From assembly GCA_026874595.1 (NCBI GenBank), contig CM049306.1:79820142-79884141 (forward strand): a DNA stretch of 64,000 nt, read 5' to 3'. The DNA is from Sipunculus nudus. Lineage: Eukaryota > Annelida > Sipuncula > Golfingiida > Sipunculidae. The translations under genes were made by a program, and so were the position numbers. Positions within the stretch are counted from its first letter, which is position 1. Each line of letters begins with the position of its first letter. Shown piece after piece: positions 11,421 to 24,879 of this stretch. Below the pieces are notes generated by a model. That model did no database searches and was not told the origin of the DNA. It worked only from the letters and a program-made list of their open reading frames with translations.

Positions 11421-11746
11421 TATAAGTACTGAAAGTTCATGATTTTAATCAAAATACTGAATGATATTTATACCTTTTTCAAATGAATCATGTTTTATTT
11501 GTACCTAATATTAAAACACTTCATTCTGACATTTAGTATTTCTTAAATATAACAAAACCCTTTATCCATCATATATTCTCACTTATAAGTACTGAAAGTT
11601 CATGATTTTAATCAAAATACTGAATGATATTTATACCTTTTTCAAATGAATCATGTTTTATTTGTACCTAATATTAAAACACTTCATTCTGACATTTAGT
11701 ATTTCTTATATATAACAAAACCCTTTATCCATCATATATTCTCACT
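11421..11746. repeat. 163-bp tandem duplication
   Basis: The block starting tataagtactgaaagttcat at 11421 is repeated head to tail from 11584, almost without change (one substitution seen, taaat versus tatat). Such identity in AT-rich intronic DNA indicates a recent duplication. Assembly error is the alternative. Confidence 0.9.
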
Positions 11747-12537
11747 CATAAACCCACATGATTTTATCAATTATATGTCTATAAACAAATTAAGGTAAAT
11801 TCCATGTTTTCAAACTTTACAATATCTATATAAAGATAATTCTTAGCATTTATGATAGTCAAGTTGTCAAACAGAACTCTTTGTTTAATCATTTTAAACA
11901 TGCCTACATACTAATTTAAGATAAACATCATACCTGTCTTTATTTCATATATTACACTACATAAAAGTAAACATGGATATTCCTGATAAAAGTTCCCACA
12001 TTGGGATAACTGGAGTTTGAAGCCAGGAAAACAGATTTACTGAATTCAGGATATACTATGTAGTTATATCTGGATTAACCCTAATTAAAGGGTACATTCA
12101 TGTGCATTTCTTTTTAACAGGTATTTTGCTGTCATTTTAGAATTTAAACTTCAACCAATTTCAAAAATACTTTTGAAAAAAAAATCAACCTGTACTGCTC
12201 ATAAAACGAAGATGTAATTTATTCCAACTCTCCATTATCAATGAACACTGAACTTCAGTACAGCCATATGACACGGGTGGATCAATTATTTTGTTTTAAA
12301 TAACAAAGTTTTTCAAAGTCCATATAAACTATCAAAGGAAATTTACAATATGTGACTGATATTCTGGAAAATGAAACTCTACACTGTAGTCTTTATTTTG
12401 GCTTTATTTTCATCAAATAATATTTTAATAAAAGAGATTCATGTTCTATAAGTACGTAATGCTGATAAACAAACACCCAGGTCTGTGGCCTTTTGTAAGA
12501 TTCAAATTGAAATTCAAGACTCCAATATCCCATACAG

Positions 12538-12658
12538 GTCAAAGAAAAGAGATTCTATGAAGAGTTATTCTTTCCTGAAGCCCAGGCATCTCGTGCTTGG
12601 CAGCAGTCAATGAATTCTGTTTTCAGTATGACATCCCAACAAGACAATCCATTCAACA
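12538..12658 (+). CDS. internal exon of unknown plus-strand gene
   Basis: A 121-bp segment between acceptor aatatcccatacag and donor AACA|GTAAGATT, open in one frame for 40 codons, phase 0 in and phase 1 out. The peptide begins VKEKRFYEELFFPEAQ, continues with AWQQSMNSVFSM and ends QQDNPFN. It is hydrophilic, with an NPF tripeptide near the end (an EH-domain ligand motif in other proteins, which may mean nothing here). Composition is exon-like. No flanking exon was identified, and it lies antisense to the LRR gene's transcription unit. I do not recognise the protein. A minus-strand frame is also partly open, so the strand is likely but not certain. Confidence 0.45.
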
Positions 12659-13837
12659 GTAAGATTATTCCCATTTTTCCTGACATAAAGCAAATAGAGC
12701 TTATCTTGTGCTGACATAGATTTCCTTACAATAATTGCAACAACTGCACTGTGGCAAGATCCATTATGTACAAAGTTTCCTAAAAAGTTGGAAAGTTAAA
12801 GGAAACCAGATTCAGAAGAAAAATGTCTTTTGGTATCTAGGAAAACATATGAAATATGATAAATATCCTCCCGCCCCCCGCCCCCCCCAAAAATTTATTT
12901 CAATTAAATATTCTCTTATGATATGTGATAAATGAAACATATACAGATACCAGGAAACCAGTTATAATTCATGTGACTTTTCAAATAGTTAAATTCTGAC
13001 ATTCAAATTAATAATTTTAAGGAATATTTAAGCATATGCAAACCTTGTAATATCAGTCTCATGCAAGTTTATGTATGCTGTCCTGACTCTAGCATTTAAG
13101 TACTTGCACTCTTCTTAACCCCTACTCCACCAACCCCAAAACAAAGGACACACTCATATTCCCCAAGGTCTTAATTTATGATCACTATTTCTACATGAAA
13201 CTCAAGGTTCTTATTTTTGTACAACTGAGTGGAGTGAAAGAAAGTTCAAGGGCATAAGAGAAGAGTTGTTATGGAGCCATCAAAAGGTTGACAGGAAATG
13301 TTGAGACAGAACTGCTACAATGATTAAAAGTGGGGGACACCACATGCTGAGAGCCACCAATTGGTAAAGTCCTTCATCAGCTGAACTTGTTACACACTTT
13401 CAATACAGGCCGTCTGAATGCTCACCTGTATGCACCTATACACACCTCTTACTATACATACTTACAGGTGAGGTATCAAGGATTTGTCTGGTATAATTCT
13501 GTAACATCATCAGGACTCATTATGAACAGTTAATCATTTGCCCAGGGCAAGTAAAAGTAACAGCAAACGGTGGCAGGGCAACCAAAAATTGGCTCCTATA
13601 TGCTCAACTGGCATGTGAGTCTGCATAAAACTTTAATCTCCAGTTAGCCATTTTCATTCATTGAGAAAAGAAATCATTATACTTTACCTCTATCTTGAAT
13701 AGCCTGCATGTTTATTTGTGCAAATACAACAGAGAAATATTATTAACAAACATACATCTGAACATGTTTATTATTGCCATATAATCATGTAGAACACTTT
13801 TTGTGTTTGTAGCTGAAATCACTGATTTTTGAAGGAT

Positions 13838-13918
13838 AAGTAAAAATTCATGTAGGGTAAGTCAAAGCTAAATGTTACTGGGTATGCTAGTACTTTCAAA
13901 AGGTAATGTTGAGCCCTG
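13838..13918 (+). repeat. dispersed repeat ending in gagccctga, copy 1
   Basis: Shares with 32268-32352 the segments aagtaaaa, atgtagggtaagt, gtactttcaaaagg and gccctgat in the same order. Probably the 3' part of an interspersed element. Confidence 0.6.
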
Positions 13919-14600
13919 ATCGTACCGTATTGAAGTGATACATATTATCCAGTGCTTCAGGCCACAGTATTTCACAGGACCTCATATTCCAACACACCTA
14001 TTAAATATTAATAAAGATTTATCTGATAATCTTTCTGACAGACTATGTCCTATAATACCTGGTATTTATCATATATCTTCTATAAGTGACTCCTAGATGT
14101 ATGATATAAGAAGAAACAAAACTTTAAATTCTTATGTTACCAGTTAACAGTCTTGAAGTAACAGTCTTAATGAGACCATTTTCACATTGTACATAACCTA
14201 GTTACAAAAAACATAATTCAGACCTGATTATACCCATGGAATCTGACTGTTCAATTGAATATCAAGACAATTTTAACTTGTAACAGTCTTACAAAAAAAG
14301 AGCAAAATGCACGAATGCAATACGCCAGATCTCCTTTTGAATACTAATTACAGTAGGACCACTTATTCCCCACAGTGCCATCTTTTGATAAGTAAAAACA
14401 CACATTCTTCATACAGGATAATTCATTTGTCTCTTCTTGTTTCCACTGCAATGAACTTAAGTAGGATACAATTAAACTGCCATTTTTATCAAACTGGGAG
14501 ATAAATTGTCAAAAGTTTGAAACTAGATGGTGCTGAAAAGAAAAAGTGGTATTACCATAAATAACTGCTTTCGTTTTGCAAGGTACTCCCATTTTTTTCT

Positions 14601-14660
14601 AAGCAACACACAATGCATATACAATCACATAAGCAACACACAATGCATACACAATCACAT
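14601..14660. repeat. 30-bp tandem duplication
   Basis: Two adjacent 30-bp copies beginning aagcaacacacaatgcata, differing at one base. Confidence 0.85.
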
Positions 14661-15048
14661 AAACTGTAGGACTAACTATAGAACACACAAGTTGGCATAT
14701 TGCCATAAAATTTAAAATATTAAAACACCTCTCAGTGGAACAATTTATAGCCATTTATTGTAACTGTTTGAGAAATAAGTTAAACATTCAGGCAGACTAC
14801 GGGACAAAAAAATTCCATATTTGGATTCAGACCAATTACAAAATTTAAATCAGCCCTTCCTTCCAGATGCACCACTTCTCAAAAGGTTTATTTGGAAATC
14901 CATCCAAAATTTTGTGGGTAACCATTAAAACTTCTGAGGTAAGCATCTATATACACAGACTAATGAACATGTGGACAGACAGAAGTTCAACATTTCTCAA
15001 AGTAAACTACTGTTTAATCTTAACGCATGTCGTTCTGAGGTTACTTAC

Positions 15049-15120
15049 AATTTCTGCAGCATGTGTCGTCCAGGGAAACTGTTGGCTTTCAGGTAGGTAA
15101 GAGAGTTGTACTTCAGGACT
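15049..15120 (-). CDS. LRR protein, 72-bp leucine-rich repeat exon
   Basis: Internal exon of exactly 72 bp coding one 24-residue leucine-rich repeat. Its acceptor reads ttactttcag and its donor GTAAGTAA, both strong. Read from the phase-2 end of the 39.1-kb exon it gives L-VLKYNSLTYLKANSF... ending MLQK and a split Leu/Phe codon, so it is phase 2 on both sides. Leu or hydrophobic residues fall at the LxxLxLxxNxLxxL positions, with Asn and Phe at the conserved places. This aligns position for position with the first LRR exon of glycoprotein-hormone receptors as I remember them. No other exon of this type was found by eye in 1-15 kb, so the next one is either masked or outside the window. Confidence 0.75.
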
Positions 15121-15266
15121 CTGAAAGTAAACAAAAACGTAAATTCATGTAAATTAATATTGCCACAATGTGTATATATCTTCCACTGTTATTCATTTTG
15201 CCTGAATACAAAAGTTTCAAAGTAAAACCACACAGCTTTTACAGGCTCAGTGTCTGTTAATCACTT

Positions 15267-15330
15267 GTTTTATATACTGTTTTGGTTCTGAGTGTTTATA
15301 AATACAATCCAAGAATGTTTATTTATTATA
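15267..15330. repeat. diverged copy of the 6.43-kb hairpin
   Basis: Aligns base for base with 6437-6498 with about a quarter of positions changed (ggttctgagtgtttataaat against ggttctgcgtgtttgtcaac). The stem is decayed. Confidence 0.45.
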
Positions 15331-16093
15331 ACAAGACTGTCGCTGAAGGAATGGTCTTGTGCATGCACAAAAACCTGCAATCAAGGGAGGAAGATGTATT
15401 TTTTCATGAATTTTTATATATGTTTTCTATCGCACCACTGATTGTCCCTGGAGGAAGTTTATTTCTCCTGTGTATAGGGGTTAGGAAATGGTTAAGTAAA
15501 ATCTTGGCAGATACTATTATATTTCTGTGAGAGAAGAGTGTTTTTTCACAGATACCTAATCTAACCGGTTTCTAGTTTTTTCCTCTGATGTTGGCTCATT
15601 TTTTATAAACTCCAATCTGTACCAGTTGATAAAATCATAAAGGTTCAAGTCTTGAAGGAGGAGTTACTGACTCAAGAAAGGTAATCACATAGCATTTACA
15701 AAAATTCTGTGACTATAGTCCTAAAAAAATAAAGAAATGGCTAAATTACAGACCAAAAATAACTCTTTCACACTGCTAATGCTGAAATGAAAAAAAAATT
15801 GTAACAGTTTCTACTTTAACTGAGAGATCCATTCTGACTTATTTTAAGGTAGATACACCAAACTTGTTGGAAATCTACACAAGAAGCAGTTTCCTAAAGC
15901 CATCAATTCCAAAACATTTTGGCACATAGCCAATCAAACCCCATGATAAATGTCCTACTTTGTACAAAAGTCACATAATAGACATGATGACTAGTATAGT
16001 TTATTTGTACAAAAGAACACACTGATTTCAAAGTAGACACAAGTAGCATATAACAACAGTATTGGAATGATCTGGATAATGCTTAATGTAATT

Positions 16094-16129
<36 letters not shown>

Positions 16130-16162
16130 GGTGTGTGTGAGGGTTTGTGTGTGTGTGTGTGT
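16094..16162. repeat. compound (GT)n-(GA)n-(GT)n microsatellite
   Basis: A GT run, then GA repeats, then two more GT blocks separated by aggg. Confidence 0.9.
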
Positions 16163-16599
16163 TAAAGAGGACTGGATCTAGGGGACATCAAGAACGTATA
16201 AGATGGTAATTAAGGAAAAAGTATGTTGAGAACAGCCATGTTGTTTCCACTTCACACTGATCAGTGTTTTAATTTGAAAAAAAGAACCACGATAGCACAA
16301 TAACGAAGTCATTAAGGCTTGGCAGAAACCAGGCAGTAATGATCCAATTGGCTGGCATTTCCTCCTCAAAACACACACAAGCCCAAGCAACAGACCGATA
16401 AACGGAACAAGTCCTAGGTTTGTCCGCATATTCCCCAAGATCAGCTCTAATTGGTCCACGAGATTGCCCCTAATAAAAGCAGAGATGAACTTAGCAAGGC
16501 TGGTAATGCTGGCAACAGAACAAGGATCAATAAATGCAGCACTGCAGCAGGCTCAGCAGACCCAGGACACCCAGCTCGGCCACTATCAAGCCATAAATC

Positions 16600-19500
16600 T
16601 AGTTTTTGTAGGAAATAGACAGAGGCCTTCCTACTTACAGTAGCACCCCATGTTAGTTTAATACCTTCTGCCCAATGATTTCATGAGTTATGAGGCCACC
16701 TTTGCCCAGAGAGCTGTGTTTTGTTGGCTCTATGATGGAAACTAATATGCCTCAATCTAACCGCATCCCGTGATATATGACGTTCTATTCAAATCCCTCC
16801 CTGGAATTTTTTGTCTTTTGCTTCGCCAAGAGCAGATAATGGAAATGAACAAAATTGGGAGTGAACTGCAATCCATAAAATACAAGACACTGTTAAAGTA
16901 GGAAACAGATATGAACAAAATATGACTGCCATTCCATCCATTAAATGCAGTTTAATTGTACACCAATTTACTAGGTGAATAACCATGTCTCTTGGGACCC
17001 CTTAGTTTTAGGATGTGTATTGTCCATTGAAAAGATAAAAATATTAGCTGACAATGTCTACATAAAGAATACAACAATCAAAGACTATCATAATATTTTC
17101 TAACAATAGAAGATCATACACTATAAATGGTTAATGAAATACTGGACATTCCCATATATTGAAACCCCCTAGAAAAGGTCTCTTCCCAAAGCCTAGGACC
17201 TCTTCACCCCTTCCCTTCTGGCAAGTACAGTTTTTAACACCATGTGCAACCTGATATCATGCACCCTTGTCCCTATATAATGCACCTCCCCCTATGAATG
17301 TTTTATTTTTTTTCTGTCAAATTCTCCATTGGTAGCAATCCAAAAATGTAATTAATTTCAATCATAAATCACTGTCTGTCATATAATCTTATACAAATGA
17401 AAGGCACAAATACAATATTCAAATATAACATTTTTGAGTGATTGATCTTGCACAACATCATTCTATGGTCATTTATTCAAGTAAGCAATCTGAGAAAAGT
17501 TGGGAATTAGGATCTGGGCGCTCAAGGGGGTAGCACTCTTAATGGAGTGAAAATATACTCTATAATCTTGATGAAATTATCTCTGAATAATACTGATTCT
17601 TGTGATCTTCATGTTAAACTAATAATCGAGAAATATTATATTAACCACTCTTTTCTATATGTACATTCTTCAATATCCTCATGCCACACAAGTATTCATA
17701 CATTAGTGAATCCATGACAGTGAATATGGTAATTATGACAGCATGTGAATATGAATTAGAAACAATATAAACCAAAGTGCATTTTTAATGCACTGCATAA
17801 ATAATGAGAGGAATATTTATGCACATGTCACAACTGGCATGAGAAATTTGTTGATACTGTAATAAAAACATGTTAGGTTTGTATATAAGAAGTGGACCAA
17901 GTGCCCATTCAAAAACAGATATAAGATAGTACACACTTTCTTTGGTGAGAAGTGAACCAAAATCCATACACTGAATTTAAGGAAGAAATTAATCTGTTGT
18001 TGCCATTATAATATGAGCTTTGTTTTCCAGACAAACTAAGAAACCAGCAAATTTCATTCACTCCATCCACCCATTAATTATTAAGCAACCTGTCTTTTGT
18101 TTGTTTTTTTGCCAAAATAGTTCAATCAAAGGTCAAGGTCATTGGCTGTCACAGTGAAGGTCATGGCCTATTTTGAAATATAGGCTTCTTCCTCTGACCA
18201 ATCTATAAACATACAAAATTTGAATAAAAAGAACTGGTACATAATTTTTAGTTATTTTACTTGCAAGGACTGTCTACAGTTCATCTTCAGACAGTTGTCA
18301 AGGTCAAGTCACTGATTGTAGTTTCAAAGAAATAAATGATCTAACTGTAAGAAACTTGAGAAAAACATAAGCTTAGATTGTATTAGTCTAATAATAGTAA
18401 ACAACACTACACATGTACACAACACATGATAAAAGTACAGCCTCAATCCTTTCTGAGCTTCACCCCACTCTGGCTGAACTCTGATAGCATCTAACTAAAC
18501 AACATGAAAAACATGCAAGGCTGTCGCAGATCTATCATGCTGACAGTGCCAATTAGGCATAATTTGTCACTCCCATGAGTAACTGAGAGCATGTCACTGG
18601 GGTGCATTTTAGAATTACTCACGTCCATTAACAGAAACTGCTACGCATTAACTGAAAGAAATTCTATTTTTCATCATAAGCCACGGTTTGCTTTGTAGAC
18701 TGCTCTAAAGCATAAGAATACTCAACAGAATACATGCTTGAAAGGAAATTAATTTTTTTTATATATTTATTTTTATGCTGATTCAGCAAAGCCTTATAAT
18801 CATAAGACAACTGAAGGGTAATTCTATGGAAATCTACTACAAAGCTCTCTGTTAAGGCCCATGTACTGTTACAGTAAAAGCAGCTGATCTTATTCAGACT
18901 GCCAGCTACAGTTCTTTGATATGAACTCTACACTGCTCTTGTGTAATAAACAATTCCACTAGGCCAATTTAAAAATGCTCTCAGCACAGGTATTTCATTT
19001 TTTTCCCAGCTGGATTCCATATACATAAATTAAGATTGTCTTAGTTTTTACTAACCTTACTGCATGAACTTTAAAACGTAATTCTCAAATGGATTTGTAT
19101 TGTTAACACAACCTGCCTTAATACTTAAAATCATCAAGAATTTTGATCAGAAAATGAATATGTCAATTTGAACAACTCTTTAACATCATTCATTAATGAT
19201 CATTATCAAATGATTCAGCAGAAGAGGCAAGGATTATTGTGTTCTTTTGGTTTTAAAGGACTGCACATGTAATTCCTAATACATATCCAAGGCCATAAGT
19301 TATGAAATTTGATATTTTGATATAATTAAATAGGATGGATAATTCTTCCGACTGCTGACTGAATCTTGCTTTGTCATTTTATAGTTAACTTGACCCTCAG
19401 AAATATGTGACTGACCAATTACTGATCTTCTAAGAAGATACCACTTTTGAAGAATTTGAGAACTGTTTCATGCACTGCTAAGCTAATGATCTAGAAGAAT

Positions 19501-21400
19501 GACGGACAGATACACACACAGAGGACAAAACATAGCTGCCACTTTGCAAAGCAGCCTCTGATTAAAAATATAAAAGTGATTTATTCCAAGTTTATTATTC
19601 CTTACTCTGCATCAAACAGATTATAAAGAAATATTTCAATTTTTTCTGCAAAAGCCATAAATAATGTGATACAATAACATAATTTTACAGGTCTTGTCAC
19701 AAGTGGTTAAAGTGATATTACAACATTACAGTCCTGACAGAGGCAATATTATACAATGTTAATGGATTTCTAAATAGTAGTTGTACTGAGTCAGAATGAT
19801 CATCAGCTGAGCCATAAATTGGCAAAAACTTTGGAAATCTCCTTTCTTCCTGATAAAACCTTGTTTGTTATGACATCCTGATACACTTAACATCCACTCT
19901 GACAACTACCAAATGATTTTGATGTTTTGGGTTTTTCTCCCTTGAAATCGTTTAAAACACTCACTGTCTGTTTAGAGGTAAAATGGATGTCTTTTATATT
20001 TATAAACATTATATCACAACTTGACCTGAAAGAATATAAGAAAACCTGGTTTCTCCGGACACAGATATCTGCAAAACTATCCAGATTGGGTAAAATCCTG
20101 CCATGTACGTGACTTTTCAGTGTACATTTGATACAATTCCAAGACCCCCTATCTGTTACATAAACTACTCAATCATGTTATTAAACAACAACTAACACCA
20201 ACTTACAATATACAGCTCACATAATCATCATATTTACCATTTACTGGCACCAGAACACTCATATTATCAACTATAACAAACAACAGTATTGGAGTCATAA
20301 TTTTAATGCAAACTGGCAGTGAACATGTAACGGAATCTGATTATGTTTTATTGACTCCAATGACTCATCTTCCAGCATAGCAGACATATCTAAACGTTAG
20401 TCAGATTACGGGATAGGCTGGAAGCTTGGTAGGAGTCAAAAACAATGTTGTGAAGAAATTAAACGAAGCTCGGCAAAACCTTCATGGTTACAAGCATAGG
20501 TAATGGTCGCTGAGAGATCTACCCCCACAGGCATGGTCTCCTGGACCTATGCAGACCTGGGCTCTACCTGTTGTCAGCTGTTGCTACTTGACACATAATT
20601 TGTTTGCTTGAATATAAACAAATCAATTGGCCAGGGGTCTACATAAGACTCGGCATAAATCTTGGGTAACTGAGATGAGTTAAGGTCACCTGGGGTCACG
20701 CTGGCTTGGAGAGTGATACCTGAAGGTGGTGTGGTAAAGGCATCTGTTTTCAATAGCAATGAAAACTTCTATATTTAAATCACTATATCTTATGAGAAGA
20801 GAGCATTCACACACAAATAAACTCACCTATAAATTAATTTTCACATGGGTCTTGAACATATTATAACCTGTGTCTGTCTGACTGATTTTTGCCTGTTCAT
20901 TGTTTGCTGGGGTTTACTGCAATACCATTATTAAGCCCATGAGCAGTTTTAATATCATTATTACCACTGTAATGTCATAATGTTTACCATAGAAACTAAC
21001 AAGTGCCATTGCCCTAATTACAAATTATAAAGTTATTGTCCCTTTAATGTATCAGACCTCTATATACAGAGCAGAAGTATCTAAAAAGTTATAGCTAGAT
21101 TTTGATGAGATTATTATTCTTGCATTGAAAGAGGTATATAGAGTGCCATCTGTTTCTATTTTAATTTTTACTACAGTTCTAACTGATCAAATGAATGGTA
21201 GTTCAAAAGAATATTGCTCCAAGGTAAGTGAATGGACCAGCCCTGAGTAAGGATCAAAGAGTAAAGTGTAAGGGCTGGACTTTTCCATCTGCTTCAGGTG
21301 CTGGTCAAACAGCAAGCCAGCCAGATGTGGGGCTCCTAGCTCTAACTGTAGGTCTCTGTAATCACTCCTGAATGTACTGGCTTGGACTGGCTTCTGTAGC
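16600..21400. other. intronic stretch, nothing identified
   Basis: AT-rich DNA with no convincing exon, RNA gene or repeat boundary. Short open frames here look like chance. Confidence 0.5.
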
Positions 21401-21899
21401 TGCAGGCACAGTCATGTTAACTGATTACAGCAGATCTGTGAGTGATTGTGGACAGCACTGGTATGGGGTAACCCTGTAGTTTTTGGCAGCCCAAGGTAAG
21501 GAGCTGGCCAGCACTCCAGAACAGACTCAACACTGGGAAAACTGTATATACACAACATGACAAAATGATGGCCGCAGTAGGGGTAACCAAACAGTCACCA
21601 CCTAATGAAGTGAAATCATGATACATTGTTAACACGTTCTCTCCTGAACTAGCCATGCCTCCTGCAGTGCTGGGCTGCTCTGTACTGTCCTCCTGATGTC
21701 TACATATGGTCTGGTTACACTCAAGTGAATACTGTAAGTGGGGGTTAACATGTTAATCAGCCTGAGCCAGTCCACCTGTTCCTGTCACTCAACACTGGCA
21801 CCTGCTGCTCACATCAATGATGAGTTACTGATCATTTATAAATACCGGAAACCCTCTCAGTATACGCTCCCGAGGCAGCGGAAATCTTGCGCTTCTAAA

Positions 21900-22350
21900 G
21901 AAGCAACCGATTTTCACGCTGCCAGCTTTGACCGTTTATGATATATTTAGACACCAGATGGCGGTTCGTTTTCCACTGAAATAAACGTGCTTATGATGTG
22001 ATAAGCAGCCAATCAGATGTCAATAAACAAACACTCGACAGGCATCCTAGCTCCGCCCATTGCTGCACTTCAAGCGCCGCTTATTGAGTTTCCGGTCGAA
22101 TTTAAATTGCTCCCACTGCATTCTCGCATCATCGACCGATTCGATTATGACATTATGACTGTGTTAGCGTAGCCATGTATCTGTTGTCTGCAGAACTGAA
22201 ACCAGCAAGCGAGGTGTGCACGCAGCCTTTGTTGTTACGTTTCGTTTGAATTACAGCTCACCGGCCGAGCATCCTATGTGCCCAAGGCCCTAAGCAAACC
22301 ACATCAGGGGCAATTCTCTCTGAGCCTGTGGCCTGTTCAGACGGTTATGC
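21900..22350. promoter_or_regulatory. CpG-rich island, candidate promoter
   Basis: Distinctly CpG-rich DNA inside the giant intron. It contains a CCAAT box (gccaatcaga, near 22008), a GC box (ctccgccc, near 22051), several CG dinucleotide clusters and a CTCF-like site at the left edge. In plus orientation, box spacing predicts a start near 22.1 kb. A 24-codon frame starting MYLLSAELKPASE follows at about 22174. A minus-strand donor-like sequence (GGCCG|GTGAGC) is also present. The transcript it serves is unknown; an internal promoter, enhancer or nested gene are all possible. Confidence 0.4.
21952..21964 (+). promoter_or_regulatory. CTCF-like motif
   Basis: CACCAGATGGCGG at the edge of the CpG-rich island, matching the CTCF core apart from its first base. 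Confidence 0.3.
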
Positions 22351-22598
22351 TGGGGGATGAGCTGTCACTCAAAAAGAAATTAATATGATTGGCTCTGTGT
22401 TTTCCTCGCTTGGCTTTGTCTTCCAGCACAAGGTCTCATCAGATTGGACAAAAATACAGTGCTCCCCTCTGGTATTGCAATTCAGGATACGAGGTCATAA
22501 CAAACAGCGCCTTACGATATAGGTAGTAGCCCTATAGGTAAAGCGCTGTGTAAAGAGCGTACTCTCAGTATAGCCATCTCTATATTCTGGCCAACTCC

Positions 22599-23119
22599 CC
22601 TTCTGAACACCTTTATATTATAGGCACCTTGTTCTGAAAACTTCTTTATTATAGGCACCTTCTGAACGCATCTATATTATAGGCACCCTCTTCTGAAAAC
22701 CTATTATATTGGCATCTTCTGAACACCTCTATTTTATGGTCACCTTATTCTGAACACTTCTACACTATGTGCACCTTAGCCTGAACAACTCTACATTTGG
22801 GCACCTTTTTCTGAAAACATCTATAATATATGCATCTTCTTCTGAAAACCTCAGTATTATAGGCATCTTTTTCTGAATACATCTAAATTATGGGCACCTT
22901 CTTCTGAACACCTATTAATTAAAGGCACCTTCTTCTGAACACCTTTATATTGAAGGCACCTTTTTCTGAAACCTCTATATTATAGGCATCTTCTGAAAAC
23001 CTCCATATTGTAGGCACCTTCTTCTGAAACCTCTATATTAAGGCATCTTCTGAAAACCTTTATATTGTAGGCACCTTCTTCTGAACACCCCTATATTATG
23101 GGCACCTTCTTCTGGACAC
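22599..23119. repeat. 31-bp minisatellite, about 17 copies
   Basis: Units start ctgaacacctctatattata and end ggcaccttctt. Many are full 31-mers; several are 26-mers missing the same few bases. It begins right after the CpG-rich island. Frames are not kept, so it is non-coding. Confidence 0.95.
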
Positions 23120-23309
23120 TTAGAACTCTAACATTGCCACTTCTGGCAGTCCTGTGAGAAGAAGACTTTTTTTTTTATAAAGGTAGGCCAATGTCCTCCT
23201 GGTGGCACTGTATACTGAATGAGAATGAAGGTAACCATATGGATTTCAGGTTTTGTATGCATGTAGCTAGGAAAACATGATCAGCGCGAACATGCATAAT
23301 ACACCGGTC

Positions 23310-23820
23310 ATGTATCTGGTAACCTCTGACCACATTAAATATGGGTGAATTTTGATGAGAAGGTTATTTCAGGTGAGAAATACTATTAAATTCTATTATC
23401 ATAAATATGTATAATGAGTTTCATGAAAATCCATAGGATTTTTGGTAAGTCACCAAGGTGTCTCCAAAGTGTTGTAACCTCTGACCTCATTAAATATGCA
23501 TGGATTTCGCTGGAAATAGACCTTAGGCGAGATATTTTATTGGTTAACATTTCTGATGAGTTTGATCAAAATCCTTCATAGTCTTCATATAGGTTATCGC
23601 AGCGACACCACAAAGTAGCCTAGTGACCTGTGACCTTATTAAATATGCATGGATGTTGCCCATAATCAAACTTGAGCGAGATAACCTGTTGGTAAATAGT
23701 TATGGTGAGTTTCATGAAAATCCATCAAATCCCTGGTAAGTTATCACGGAGACACTAAAATTTAACAGACAGACGTGGGTGGGTACACCACGTACTACTC
23801 CCGTCATATGAAGAGCGTAT
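23310..23820. repeat. approx. 152-bp repeat array with ACAGACAGACG end
   Basis: Three diverged units, each with gacctcattaaatatgc and gagtttcatgaaaatcc, starting near 23319, 23471 and 23622. The array ends in acagacagacgtggg. The layout matches abundant bivalve interspersed repeats known to me. Confidence 0.75.
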
Positions 23821-24879
23821 AAAAGCAGAAGTCATCAAAACATTAGAGCTAATCTCTGAGGACCAATAAAAATTTGGCATGATGCAACTCAGGCACCTAG
23901 GGTGAGGGGTCTACACTGAAGACCTTCTCTTTACCCAAAAACATTAAATATCGTAATCAGTCCAGTGTGCATGCATGTCTGTGAGGACGGGGGTGTCAGG
24001 GGTATAAATTCTAGGATGGGAGAGGAAGAAGGGGGTAATCTTGTAAAAGTTCATCCAAGTTTGCTGTAAAAAACTACTTATCTCCTCAGGTGAATCGCTT
24101 CCACTTTCTTATTTACAAGGCTGACAGTATATATAAACTTATTTATTTTTATATTTTTATAGAATAAACTATTTCCCTGATGCTGAAATCTAAAACCTAA
24201 TAAAACATATAGGAACATTCACTGAGATACAGCACAAAACAAGGCATACAAATGATAAAATCTTCTTTTTGCAAATATACTAATACATACCGGGTTTTAA
24301 CTGATATGATATTATTCCCATTTGGGATATCATGTCTGTGTGAGAAACATAATACACCTGGTACCAACACACCATCAGGGACAACAGGGAACAGTTGTAC
24401 AGTTGTATATATTCTATGACAATACAAATGAACATGACACTGCAGCTCACTTTATCCAGGGTCATAACCCCTCAGGAATATATATCACACATCAAAGCCC
24501 CAAACCAGCAGATCTTACATAACAAATCAGTATTATATCATACATCAAACAGACAGCCTATCATGTATCACAGACCCCCCAGTATCCCTACAGACCTATT
24601 CTTCATGTTTCCTATAGAATGAAAAACTTGTGTCAGCGAGAATGCTGCCAACATAGATTTTTCTCTAATTTCATCAACACTTCTTCTCTCTAATAGCAAA
24701 ACTATCTGAATATTAACATCCAGTTGTGTCACATCCAAATATTGAATATATTTTATATAAAATCTTATGAGGTTTTTTACATCAGAGCCAATCAGATGTT
24801 CCAATATTGCATGTACACAGAAAGTGACCGAATGCAACTGAGATCAGCTTAAATCAATGGCTAGACCCATCATCTGTAA

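Noticed and set aside
18632-18660. 29-bp minus microexon between tttctttcag and GTGAGT
   Set aside because: Both sites look good, but inclusion after the LRRNT exon gives an immediate stop; kept only as a possible poison exon.
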